Positions 1 to 11,800 of a stretch of 64,000 bases of DNA are shown piece after piece. Every line of letters begins with the position of its first letter. Within the stretch, counting starts at the first letter, position 1. Made by a program: the position numbers and the translations under genes. The stretch is from positions 30,073,253 through 30,137,252 of the forward strand of contig OX377203.1 of assembly GCA_947396885.1 (NCBI GenBank). The letters are read 5' to 3'. The notes under the pieces were generated by a model. That model did not search any database, was not told where the DNA came from, and worked only from the letters and a program-made list of their open reading frames with translations. The stretch comes from Heligmosomoides polygyrus polygyrus (taxonomy: Eukaryota > Nematoda > Chromadorea > Rhabditida > Heligmosomidae).

Positions 1-1371
1 ACTTCAGAATGAGACTGAGCTGCTGACTGTACGTTTGGACGGAGCACGTCAACTAAAACGCGGTGCCGCTTTAGTGGCAGGTGTTTCATGGGTGGCAGAT
101 GTCGCCGCAACCATGTGAAATGAGTAAAAAGCATGGTCCTTGACAGCCTACTATGGAGGTAGCAAAGAAGTGAAGCTCAGAAGTATTAATTGCCTAAGCA
201 TTCACTCTTGGTATTTGGACGAGCTTGCATAGTTTTCTATGACATTGACTCAAGACAAGATCCCCAAAGACATCGTATTCCGCAATGCATGTTAGCGGGG
301 AGTGGGGGTTGGGGGAGCGGAGGAGTGCAGTGGAATGCCTCGTCTTGCTCAGTTTTCTTACTACAGCTTCATATTCCAGCAGAAGCTTAGTGCCGGGGTT
401 GATCATGCTAAGGACAACGCAGCATGTTGTCCTACCGTGACATGTACTTCGAAAAGGAGTCTTATATGACTTTTAAAAATTTGGCCACATGATGACTGTA
501 ATCATCATACTTTAGGAATCTGGGCCTCCAGAAGTGAGCCGAAGTAGACAGAGAAACCTCTGCAGGCCAGCTATGCACTAAGGCCTTCAGTTCATTTTAG
601 AGAGTCTCGTGAAATTATCAGAAGAGCTGTAATCCAGAAAGGTTTTCCTTTGCACTTATGTTGAGATAACTTAACTTGAGTCGGCCGGTTAAAATTGACC
701 AGTATCTTTGAATACGATAATGGATCATTTTCCGTTAAGGGACAAAATTTCTCGTTCGGAACTCAGCCGAATGTTATTTGTTTATATCGTTATGCAGAGG
801 ACAAGGGAACCGGCTGTCTCGGCGGCCCGGCCAGTTTTATGCTCTTCTGAATTCAGCTAATCTTCGCGCATATGAATGCGAACGTGTGGCATGAAGCAAA
901 ATCACAGTGCAAGTAACTTGCAGCAGCTGCGGTGTGCAAGTCCATGTCAGGTCTTTTCCCTACTTTTGCCCTCGACATTAAATGACTGCCTTCAAACAAC
1001 TATTATTCCGGCGTTCCTTCGTTTTTGAATAGTGCTTCCTATCCGCATTATTGCTTCTTTTCGTACTGCACTGTTTTCGCAGGTGCGTTGGAGACATGGA
1101 AGCACTACCATCTCACTAGTTGAAGCAAAGTGATTGGCTCCTTGTTGATGAATTTTTTCCTCTGTCTTAGTCAATTCTTTCGGAACTTTGATCCCACATT
1201 CAGGCAGCGTTGCATCTTTTATAGCAGGACCTCTAACAAGGGAAGAGTCTGAAGTGTATGTCTGAAAGAGAGGAGCGAGTCATATAGGGAGAATTCGCAC
1301 CACTAAATTAGTATAAAAATGTGTTTCTTTTTTTGTCAAGTCGTTAAACCCAAGGACTAGGGGTCCGTGCA
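1..1371. other. No gene recognised
   Basis: Only short open frames of 60-70 codons without family resemblance are present. I see no splice-consistent exon chain. If the Staufen gene has further 5' exons they could lie here or outside the window, but none could be supported. Confidence 0.5.
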
Positions 1372-2382
1372 GCATAATGGAATAGGGCGCATCACGAGTT
1401 TAGGGGTCTCGTGCACCCGTGATGCCTCTGCCGGCAAGCAGCTCGGAGCATAGTGGATATAACGTTGCTTCATACGAGGAAGGTCGGGGGTTTGGTTCTT
1501 CTGCGCTGCTGCATTTTTGCATTTCAACTGATTGGTTGAGATTTGGGGGATTCTGACGTCTATACCATTTTCAGATGTTGTTTTTGCCTAATCTACCAGC
1601 TGAATGCTGTGGTATTCAACATGATGGTGTACACATAAATGCCCAAAATCAGTGATATACGGGTGCAATGTGCATGAGCTGCACTGGGCACAATACGGAC
1701 AGCGTATAAAGGCTACAGGTTCCTCACAGTCTGTTTCCATACATGGACCAGTGGCCTCGGTGAAAACCATCCTGCTCGGATTTTCAAAAGGGACCAGGAT
1801 GTGACGTCGGAGGTACGCGGTCTGTAGATCCCGCAAATTAACCTAAACAGCATCGATACATCCCTTTCCCTCATCTTTGCCTGTCACCTGGAAATCAGAG
1901 GTCTGCTGAAGATTTTCCAAAACCTAACGCCAACAATGTCGCCGATGCTCGAGTGGTGATCCACCTGCTTACGTTGAAGTATCGCTCACCTTTAGACAAG
2001 AAACCTGCTAGGGAGGAAATCAAGCTGGCCGTGCGGATGGCCAGCATTCGAGGACTTCGAAGCACATCAACTTCAAATTGATGAAGACGTTGTGGTAAAA
2101 AAAAACCGCTCAGTAATAAACAAGTCGCAAGAAAGCCACTCTCCACAGCGTACAGCTGGAAAATGCGCAGAAACGTCTGAGAATGGTGTAGACGTCAGAA
2201 TCCCCCAAATCTCAACCAATCAGTTGAAATGCAGCAGCGCAGAAGAACCAAACGCCCGACCTTCCTCGCATGAAGCAACGTTACTATCCACTGTGCTCCG
2301 AGCCGCTTGCCGGCAGAGGCATAGCGGGCGTACAAGACCCAAACTCGTCTTGCGCGCTATTCCATTGTAATTTTCATGTCCC
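1372..2382. mobile_element. Composite repeat with ~190-bp inverted tRNA-like ends
   Basis: About 1372-1573 and 2181-2382 are near-identical in inverted orientation. Each contains an AGCATAGTGGATA-like box A and a GGTTTGGTTC-like box B, so the ends look tRNA-derived. The interior holds two protein fragments on opposite strands: a minus-strand Cys-rich piece (about 1588-1836, with motif FIRCPYC) and a plus-strand piece (about 1940-2076, with RVVIHLLTLK). Both resemble parts of one minus-strand ORF at 62.1-62.5 kb, so an internal inversion or two insertions must have happened. It could be a TIR transposon relic or two tRNA-type SINEs flanking older transposon debris. It abuts a SINE on its right. 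Confidence 0.6.
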
Positions 2383-2394
2383 CCTGCTCCTCGG

Positions 2395-2662
2395 GTTTAA
2401 CGACTTGGCAAAAAAGAATGCGCCACGCATTCTTCTTCTACAGGATGTCGTGGAGGCGAGCTGAATGCGTATCTGGCCGTACAATGTGGTGGCCAGCCGA
2501 TGAACAAGTCAGAGTTTTACCCTTCCCAGACAAGTCTGGTACCAATTCGCCGACCCCGGAGGGATGGAAGGCTTGGTTGGCCTGGGCGGAAAATCCCAAC
2601 CAGGAACCTGGTATCGGGTACAGGCGATAGCGGGCACCTTCCCCGACTGCGCTCCACGCGAG
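2395..2662 (-). mobile_element. tRNA-derived SINE, copy 1
   Basis: The reverse complement starts with a GCGCAGTCGG box A-like stretch and contains the long tRNA-unrelated body shared with copies at 12272, 25095, 25852, 37366 and 55409, including CATCGGCTGGCCACC and GCCTCCACGACATCC. The usual GGGATTGAGTAACG tail is missing. It lies directly beside the inverted tRNA-like composite repeat. Confidence 0.7.
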
Positions 2663-2898
2663 GCCCTTCCCCTATAGGTTCCGCCAGCGTCCTTCGTAAC
2701 GTTCATTTTTGCGTGAGTATAACCTCTAATAGTTTTATCCCCTGCAAATAAGTTTGTCAGTGTCTCAGTAGATTTCTATAGGCGGAGATTTGAAAAAATA
2801 TATAATTTGACAAAAGCTCGAAAAATCTTGAATAAGACAGAATTGATTCTCCGTATCGAATTGCCTCAAACCGAATGTTGGAGTGTGCCATTCTACAG

Positions 2899-5800
2899 CT
2901 GGAGTCAATTTAAGGTGCCTTCCCGCGCCGTTCATCCCCAACCATGGTGCGGGCAACATCAGACGAGCAGCGATGTCTCTTCTCGGAATGTGTACAACTA
3001 CAGCAATCAGGAAGACAAAGAAAAGACACCAATGTGCCGCATAGCGGAACTTGCTCGCTTTCACAAGGTACGCTATCCGCCTTATCTTCCGAAATCGTCC
3101 CTTCGTTTAGTAGAGGTGCCTCGACATTATATGGGAGTCAAGATTTCTTTCACAACTCCAGTGCGTTGACGGAATGGCTTAATGCCATTTTGGATGGCAG
3201 CGGAGTCACTGATTCTGTTTGCAGCTGAAGCACGAATACAAACTAATGGACGAAAGCGGCCCAGCTCACAAGAAAATGTTTACAGTACAACTGTTTCTAA
3301 CCGCTGAAGAGGTGAGCCTGGGTAGATATGTGTTTTCTTCTTGATGAGAAGTCTGCCTTACCGTTAGTTAAATAAAGGACTGTAATCTTGCAGGTATTCG
3401 AAGGTAGTGGTGCTTCTATAAAGAAGGCACAACAAGCGGCCGCAGCTGCTGCTCTTGCGGGTACATCGCTAGCCATGCCACCGGAAAAGAAGCGAAAGAA
3501 AGGTAGGTCTGAAACATTTCCTAGTGTCTCCTAGAGTCGTTAGCTTTAGGACCCACAATTTCAGTAAAGTATCACCGCGGTGAGAATTTGCCGCTTTCCT
3601 AGATCAAAGTTGTCATCAAATGTTGTTTGGGATGTATAGGGCGCTATCACACCTTTCGTGCTTTCACGATAACCATAATATTTAATACTGACAGCTGTCT
3701 GCCAGGTATTTATTTCACTAGATTTGGATTATAGAGACGCTCTTCCCAGCCACTTTTCTCCTAGTAGGGGGATTCTTAATTTCCTTGAGTACGTCCTTTA
3801 AATCCATTTGTTGGTGTTCTTTGCAGTGAGGAATTTCTAGAACTGGTCTGAACCCTATAACCAGCTAAAATTTGGTTTAGTTTTGAAAGATTAGAATTTT
3901 GATTAGTCGACTGTCATTTACTTATCTATCTATTATTACATATCGAATGCGCACAGCATCAAACAGTAAACAAAAGGCATAGCTATAGTGATCACATAAA
4001 AACGGACTGCTACTGCTTCCACACCTGAAGCTGAATAATGACACAAAAGCGCCTTTAAATCTTTTGTCCAGGTTATAAGTAACGATTTATTGACAAGCTT
4101 AATTGTTTGTGTTTTGAGAATCCGAAAAATGTCTCGAAAATTGTGACCGAATTAAAAGACGTTTTTTCCCAAAGATTCCGAGATGGTTCCTGAGATAAAG
4201 TATCTGGTGAGATGTTTGCACGTACTGTAGCGAGGCAAGCAATCATGATCGAGTTCGCTGGGGTGAAGTAGGTCTTGGAACATGTTGCGCTACCGTGTTT
4301 CTACGCGCAGAATGCTCTTACTAGGCGATTGCGAGGAGTCTATCCATATTGCGGCGGTGTTCCAGCTGGGTTCTTCCATTTAAAAGTGATTCGCCACCAC
4401 GTAGCCTACATAGAGCATCGTAGGGTGTGAGGCCAACCCTGCGATGTGTAAGTGATCGGAAAAAGATGCAGCTAAGAGATTCCGCAGTTAATAGTAGGCT
4501 TAACAAACAATAAAAAAATTAATAGCAATTACTGGTTAGTAGTGTTTCCGTTGCACACTTCTAAGAAGGTGTACCGCCAGTTAGGAAGAGTCGCAAGAGA
4601 AGTCTCCAGCTTCTCTCGTCATAAAACCTCGGCATTGTAAAGAACCTCGAGCGGCACAAGCAAAAATATTGGCAACTAGTCGCAAGAGATTTTTTTTGCG
4701 GTTTTAAGGCAACTCTGTGCTGTTGTATGCTCACATTCTTCGTTTCTTTTCTTCCTTTTTGTTGTTGTCGTTGATTCGTAACCTTCAGTGATTATTTCAA
4801 ATAAGTGATTCGTAGCCTTCAGTGATTATTTCAGATACCAGCTCACCTCCTGTTCTCCTATCACACGTGGCTCGTCGCCTTGGTCTTCCAGAGCCGCTCT
4901 ATCGTTCTCATTCACACGCGAAAATTCCACTGTCTCCGGTAGCGGTGAGGTATTTCCCGATTTGCCACCAGCGTAGACACAAACTGATTGAAATCTATGG
5001 GAAGGCCTCGAAAACGGGAGCATTAAGAAGTCGGTAAAAGACGCTTGCCCAGTATTCAGAATGTTTGCCAGACACCAGAGGTCAATACGTTCCCAGGAAG
5101 GGGAACTAGTTGATCTTTCGACGCTGACAGCTCGTAATCAAGTGTCTTGTGCGAGCGATCGCTTCGTCTACCTGCTGGGCGCGCTAGGGTGCGAAAGTGT
5201 GCTCCAGCAGCTGTTAGATGCGACCCTTCGGGTAGTCCAAAACAGGGAAAACAAATGGGTAAGACGCAATCTTGGCACAGTTGTCTATTTGATGTTTTCT
5301 TGCCGAATAAACAAAGCTGACTTTGTTAATTAAGTGGTCACGAATCGAATAAGAGTTAAACTGCGTCATGTGAGGGAAAATAGTAGATGATATGATGAAG
5401 AAACCTCTATGCAGTTGGACTGGGTTATTGAGTAGAAGTTTCTGGAGCATTCTAGGATTTGGAACATATCCTATACATTCTAGGATATGTTCCAAATCCT
5501 AGAATGTATAGGAGCTGTTGAGTATCCCTCTGTTTTCTCTGAATTGATTGTGATTTTCCTCTCCAAGGAACAACTAAGTGCATGTATAGACCACGGTAGG
5601 TTCAGAATAGTAGAAAACACATTCTATATATCGAACAGAGCAAAAGTTAGGGTATAGTAAGGGATGGAGTTCAGTTGTAGGAGAATAGTCCTAATAAAGA
5701 ACATAGGATAAACCACCGTATTAACCCGTAACTCTACCCCTGCTTTTAATTGTTTTTTTTTCACTTAACCATCACGAAATTCCCTACGCGTTTACCTAGT

Positions 5801-8800
5801 TCAAGCGTGACGACTGACGTTTAAGCTCCGAGTCAACCAACAGTAACAAGTCCTCGTGTTCCTTCATTGTTCAAGCTTAAGTGCAGATATACCAACGTTT
5901 CGCTTCCCTTGCCCTTGCCGAAAGAACGACGACAGCCGCCGATACAGATTTTCGCGCTCTAGCGCCTTCAACGGCTGACCGAGGCAATCGCTCGCGTAGG
6001 ACGTCAATAGCCGTGCGTCTTTCTATCAATCGGGCCCAGGTTCTGTAGTGTGGGGGAAGCAGGGTCTGATAGAAAGAATAAAAAACCAGTGTTACAGCCT
6101 CGATTCACACCGCTCGCTCCTTCACTTGCTTGTAATGGAACACAAAATGGGTAAGAATTCTTGTTATTTGTTACCATTTCGCACTTTAAAACGGTTGATT
6201 TAAGCTTCGATCGAGGCGGCTGTTTTCCCCAGGACCCATTCACCTCCGGCCCTCAAATACCACCGAGAGGAGTTCCGAGAGGTTTGTCTTTCATATCGTG
6301 CCCTTGGTGCTTTTGGCTGATCTTAGAAAATGTGCCAAGGCAGGCTATTGCCAGTAAAGCTCGAGTCGACAATAGTCGAGGTGGTTACATCTTACCAACA
6401 GTGGGCCTTGTTGCCCAAGTGACACCAATTTCCTTCGGGGAGCAAGCTGAACATACAAAAGCGCGCGGCGACTGCTGCGGCAAACGCGACGTCCACATAG
6501 TGTGAGTTGCTACAGTCACGGAGTTGTAACTGCATAAACTTCTTCTGCAGCCTCTGCCCAGCTATTTTGTCGAAAGGGAATTGGATGATCTATTCGAAGA
6601 AGTAGATAATTGCTTCCATTGTGAAAAGATTTAGGGTCCCTTTGTGAGAAGATACTTCATTTCTAAAAGCGGCATACCTAGATACAATACAGCATACCTC
6701 GGTAGTTTGTTAGAACTCAATTTTCACGTAACAGCCCACTTAGGAGCTCTGCGTCTGTGGAGGTTCGTCGCGCGTGCTGCAGAGGCCGCCGCGCGCGCGG
6801 CAAAAAATTGTATGTTCGTACTACCAGCCATTTCCTTCCTTTCTTATTATCAATATTATATAGTATTGGTTCCAAAAATATTAGTATTGTTTCTAGCAAG
6901 ATGCGTTTGTGTTCAGGACCACTGTTAGGACCACTGCCGCCAGTAAATCCTCTGTTCATGATGCCACCAACATCAAAATCCGGCGCAGTGTTTCCATTAC
7001 CTCCATCAGGCGAGCGCCTTTGCATGGTGAGCGTTGCCATTGGACCGGGTCTGATGTTCACCGCCATAGGAAGCACGTTTGGTCAAGCAAAGGCGAACGC
7101 AGCAGCTCAGGTTTGCGAATCGTCAACAGCTGCGGATGTTGAATGAGAATGTTCAGCACTGATTGTTTTCAGTGTTTGGGATTTCTTGGACCCCACATTC
7201 AAGCTCTTGATGCGAAGCTTAAGATGGATGAACAAAAACGCAAAAATGCTCAGCAAAAGTCGCCGACTCAGACGGTGGATTCCAACGGAACTAGCTCAGA
7301 GGATACTTCGGAGCAGACAGTCCGTTATTCATTCATTTGCTTCGCAGATGCGGAGATTATGAGCATGGCTTACTTGACGCTTTTTAGGCGTTTGCGTTTT
7401 TTAGTGTATTTAGTAGATTGTGCCTGTCCTACTTTTAAAGTCAAGGTAAAGTGCAGGTCTCTTCTCATCTGCATTGGATTTGATGGCCTCGAGCGGTTTA
7501 GTGCAATAGCGGCAGTCTTTAGTCGTCTTGAGGAATCACAGTCCTCCGTCGGAATAGTGATTATTTGAAATGGTTCCTTTTATCCTTTAGCACGTTATGA
7601 AACTGAGATTTCAACGATTTTGCCCTTCGGGGCTTTGAGTCGGTTCCGGGAATGTCCACCAGTGGTCATGGGATGTAGGTTCATGTAAATAGTTGTTGTT
7701 GTGATTGGAGACTTTCAAAAGGCGATCGATCGCTTAAAGCGTTATGATATTCTGGGTGAGCAGCTTTACAAATCCACTATCTCAAAAAATGATCACCTCA
7801 AGGACAAGCTGCTAATATATGTGGATTCTTTCACTAGGTAGACTTTCTGATCTTCTTTGCAACTGTCTTTTTTTAGGAAACGAACGGTGAAAGCGATACG
7901 TTGCCAAAACACAAGCAGAAATCTGTGATCAGTCAGGTTCATGAATGCGCTCTCCAGATGAAGCTCAATGTCGAGTTTGAGGTAGTTTCCTACTTCCAGT
8001 AACCCTGTATAGGTGTCAACTGCTGCCTTTTGCAGGTGGTGAAGGAGGTTGGTCCACCCCACGATCGATCGTATGTTGTTAGGTGCTCGTTGAAGAATCC
8101 GAAGAATGAGGTGAGTGATGCCCGCGATGTGGTGTGGGCAGCGCAGTCGGAGGTGTCGATTCTCGTGCGTGCCCCATTCGTAGTTTATGGCTCGGGTCTC
8201 GTTCAAATCATCCATCCTTCCGTGACAGACGACTCGGAGCCAGACTTCTTTTGGACCTGAAAACACTAGCGTGTCGACTGAAGCCTCAAGTCATTGTGTG
8301 GATCAAATTACTTTAGGTTCAAAGAGGTGGTCCTTCTCACAAAAGGACTGGACGATGAGAGAACTTTAGCTTCTATCCCAAGTTACAATAGTATTATCTA
8401 ACTTGCATACCCTGACATCATACTCATTTTCTAGGTTGTCGTTGAGACCGTGGGAGAGGGTCGTAAGAAGAAAGAAGCCACACAGAATGCATGTGCGAAC
8501 GTTCTTTCGCGTCTGCGCGGAATAGGTGAGCCACATTATGCGCCGAAGTTTTTTCTTCAAAAATCAGCCCCATTTCCAGAGAATTCTCCCCTATTCATCG
8601 CGTCATCGTTGTATAAGCTTCAAAAGCGCGTGCTCAACCCGTCTAGAGAACCGAAAAGGAAGACCATAATAAAGGTAATGACTTGTTTTTCTTATCTGAA
8701 CCGTGAGGAAGTAATAACGTGAGAAAGCTGCTGCGTTCTGCCGTAATATTAGACACCAATTGTCACCTAGTTGTTTCAATTCCACTTTCTTTGGAGAAAT

Positions 8801-11800
8801 GGTGCGCTAGTTTTCGGAATTGTAGTTAGTTCTCACTCATTGCAGGACATGAAGATGGATCCAACGTACGGCCATCAGATCAATCCAGTTTCGCGGCTAA
8901 TTCAAGTGCTTCAAGCCCGAAATGAGGAAGAACCTCAGTTCGAGTTGGTATCCGAGCAAGGCCAGAGTCGGTACAAGGAGTTCACGGTTCAGGTGAGCCC
9001 ATTTTTTACTTAAGGATATGTTAGCGTGAACACAATTCCCTGTTGCCTCAGGTAAGCTGTGGCTCTCGCATCTGCTCAGGAAGTGGCCCTAACAAACGCT
9101 TGGCGAAGCGCGCAGCTGCTGAGGCTATGCTGGCCGAGATCGGTTACGTTAAGCCGCTACCACCTCCGGGTAAAAGTTTGCTCAAGAAGAAGATGGACTC
9201 TCAGCTCAATATTGGTACGTGAAAGCTGTTTATTGTACTGTGCGTGTCCAACTGAGCATTCACTGCTGCTTTCAAGGCGTTTTCGACCCGAATGATTTGG
9301 TTTCGCCGCCAGCTCAGAGCGCTGCAAGCATCTCCCCGACAAATCCATCGGATCAGCACGATTCTCACTGCCCGGACGAGCACTCTGTTCAAGAGGGACT
9401 ACTGTAAGCCGCATCTTTCACTGTACACGGTTTACAGACGCAGCTACTACTCCTTGTGAACCTTTGGGCATGCAAATTGTTTCCAGAGGGCTTTGCATTG
9501 ACGAGCACAATGGACAGCAAGCGCGCGTCGATGCGTCGTGGTCGTCTTCAAACGATGGCGACGCGGATGCATCGAATGTGCCACCGTCTCCCGGTCGCCG
9601 GCGCGTGACATTCAGCAATCAAGTAAAGGCGTGCCCTCCTCCAGGTTCGTGGAATCAAGGGAACGTGTACTCGAATTTGGTTGTTGCTCTAAACATGGAT
9701 CTTTAGACGACAGTAAGTATCCTGAGCCTGAGCTTGCACCGCTGAAGGCAGATGTGTTGGTTGAAGGAAGAGTTAAAAGAATAAGAAGAACCAAGGAAGC
9801 GAAGAGGTGAGAACGTACATATCGTGGTTTTAACATGCACATATTTTTTGTAAAAAGCGGGAGGTGACTATTCTTTAGTGCTAGAAGAGAGGATAGCGCC
9901 AAGGCGTCGCGATTTTTATTCATTGATAGCCGAATTTCTGTTTGCATCGAATTTCGTTTCTGTATACGATGCAATAACAAGTACAGTTGTAAAGAATACA
10001 CATATCCTCACTTGATGCTTCATATAAGCAACATCTTCACTACTAATCAAATAAAGATTGCGACGAGCTTTTCGAGTGCATAGCGCTATCTCGTCTTTTA
10101 ATATACTAAATGACTGCTGCTTTGTCGCGCTTTGAGGCAAATTTTTTTTCTCAATTCTTATAGAACTATCTAATTCTCATTCGGGCACAGTACAGTGAGT
10201 ACTATAGGTTTTTTGAATTAGAAAATGAGAAGAATGTTATACCAAATTTCCCTTTAACAAAAAATTATTTTAGCCGTCTTGAAAAGACTGTAGTGTGGTT
10301 TCGATTTGAATGACGTTCACATTGATTTCGTCTTCTAAATCGAAGCGGTGGTGGCGTGCAACCTCTTCTTTTGGTCTACTAAAGTCTACTAACTCTGTCT
10401 AGTTCTACTAGAAACTGTGGTTTTTTCGCTCTTTAAGACAAGCTTTAAACTATTACTTTCCTAAAAATGGAATTTTATAAAATTTAGAACAATGTGTACA
10501 TTTGCTAGGAAAGTGAGTTAAAACGTCAAAGAAAGTTATGCTAAAATGTTCCTTGAACAAAAAATTATTCGAACCTTTTTGAGAAGTCTAGTTTAACCTG
10601 GAAAACACTCGTTCTGATTTGTAAGATGTTCAGTTTGATTTCAAAAGCGTTAGGCTGTTTCGAAAAGTGTCCAGTTTGCCGTGAAAATTGTGCGAATTGT
10701 CCAAAAACTCCCGCGCTTCATTTACAGCCAAACCACCCTATAGAAAGTCCTTGTCCGTTCTCCTCCTTCCTTCCTATGGAGTCTGTAATGCATCAGTTCT
10801 TTTGTTGATCCTATGTGAAAGATATGCGACAGGGTTGTTTTATGGTGAGACATAAAGAAGGCATTAAGGTCGAATTGCCAATTCCGATTGACCATTCCGA
10901 GTTTCACCATTGAGAAAACCAAGATGCATAACGAAGTTGGAGAAAATATTTTCATAGGATATCGTTTATGTACGGCGGTAGTTTACTTCTTTCAATCGTG
11001 AGTGGGGGAACCAATATACCAGGCTGTCCAATAATTCTTGTCCGAAAATTTCACCATTTTTAATTTTTTTTTCAACTTTCTTGAAAAGCAAGTCTGTTCA
11101 ACAATATAATCACCACAGTTATCCACAACAGTGGCCCATCGATTGGGCAGGTCGCCGATGCCCTTCGCCCAGAACTCCGGGGGCTGCGACTCGAAGAAGT
11201 CCGCGCTGTCGGATTTGAGGTTGTCGTAGTTGGTGAATTTTCCTCCGGCCAAATGGTGCTTCAGCGGGCGGAACAAGTGGTAGTCGGAGGGGACGAGGTC
11301 CGGGGAATACGGCGGATGGGCAACCGTCTCCCAGCCGAGCGTCGCCAACTTCTGCTGGGTCTCCTTCGCCACGTGGGGGCGCGCGTAGTCGTGCAGCAGG
11401 TGGACCGAGGCCCGTCGGGGACGCTTTTCTCGGATGGCGGCGGCTAGTTTCTCGAGCTGATCGGTGTAGATGGAGGCGGTGACCGTCCTGCCTTGCGGGA
11501 GCAGCTCGAAATACAGCATGCCCTTGGCGTCCCACCAGAAGGCCTCCCGCTGAGCTCCCTGTCCTCGAGGCTCGTGTCGCCGCTCTCGAAACGATTGAAC
11601 CAGCGCCTGACTGTGCGTTGGGACACTGCATCCTCCTTGCACGCTCTGCAGATGTTGGCGACCGCGGAGCCTGTGTCGTTGCCCAGCAGCCACTCGTAGT
11701 ACATGAACGTACGAATTCGACCTTGGTCCATTTTAGCTTGTACTGGTAGCTAGACGCGGGGACTACGCCTTATATACCCCTGGCGTGGAACTCTGGAGAA

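Noticed and set aside
9438..9486. Staufen exon starting at 9438
   Set aside because: It breaks phase with the preceding exon; the acceptor at 9486 (TTGTTTCCAG) restores the frame.
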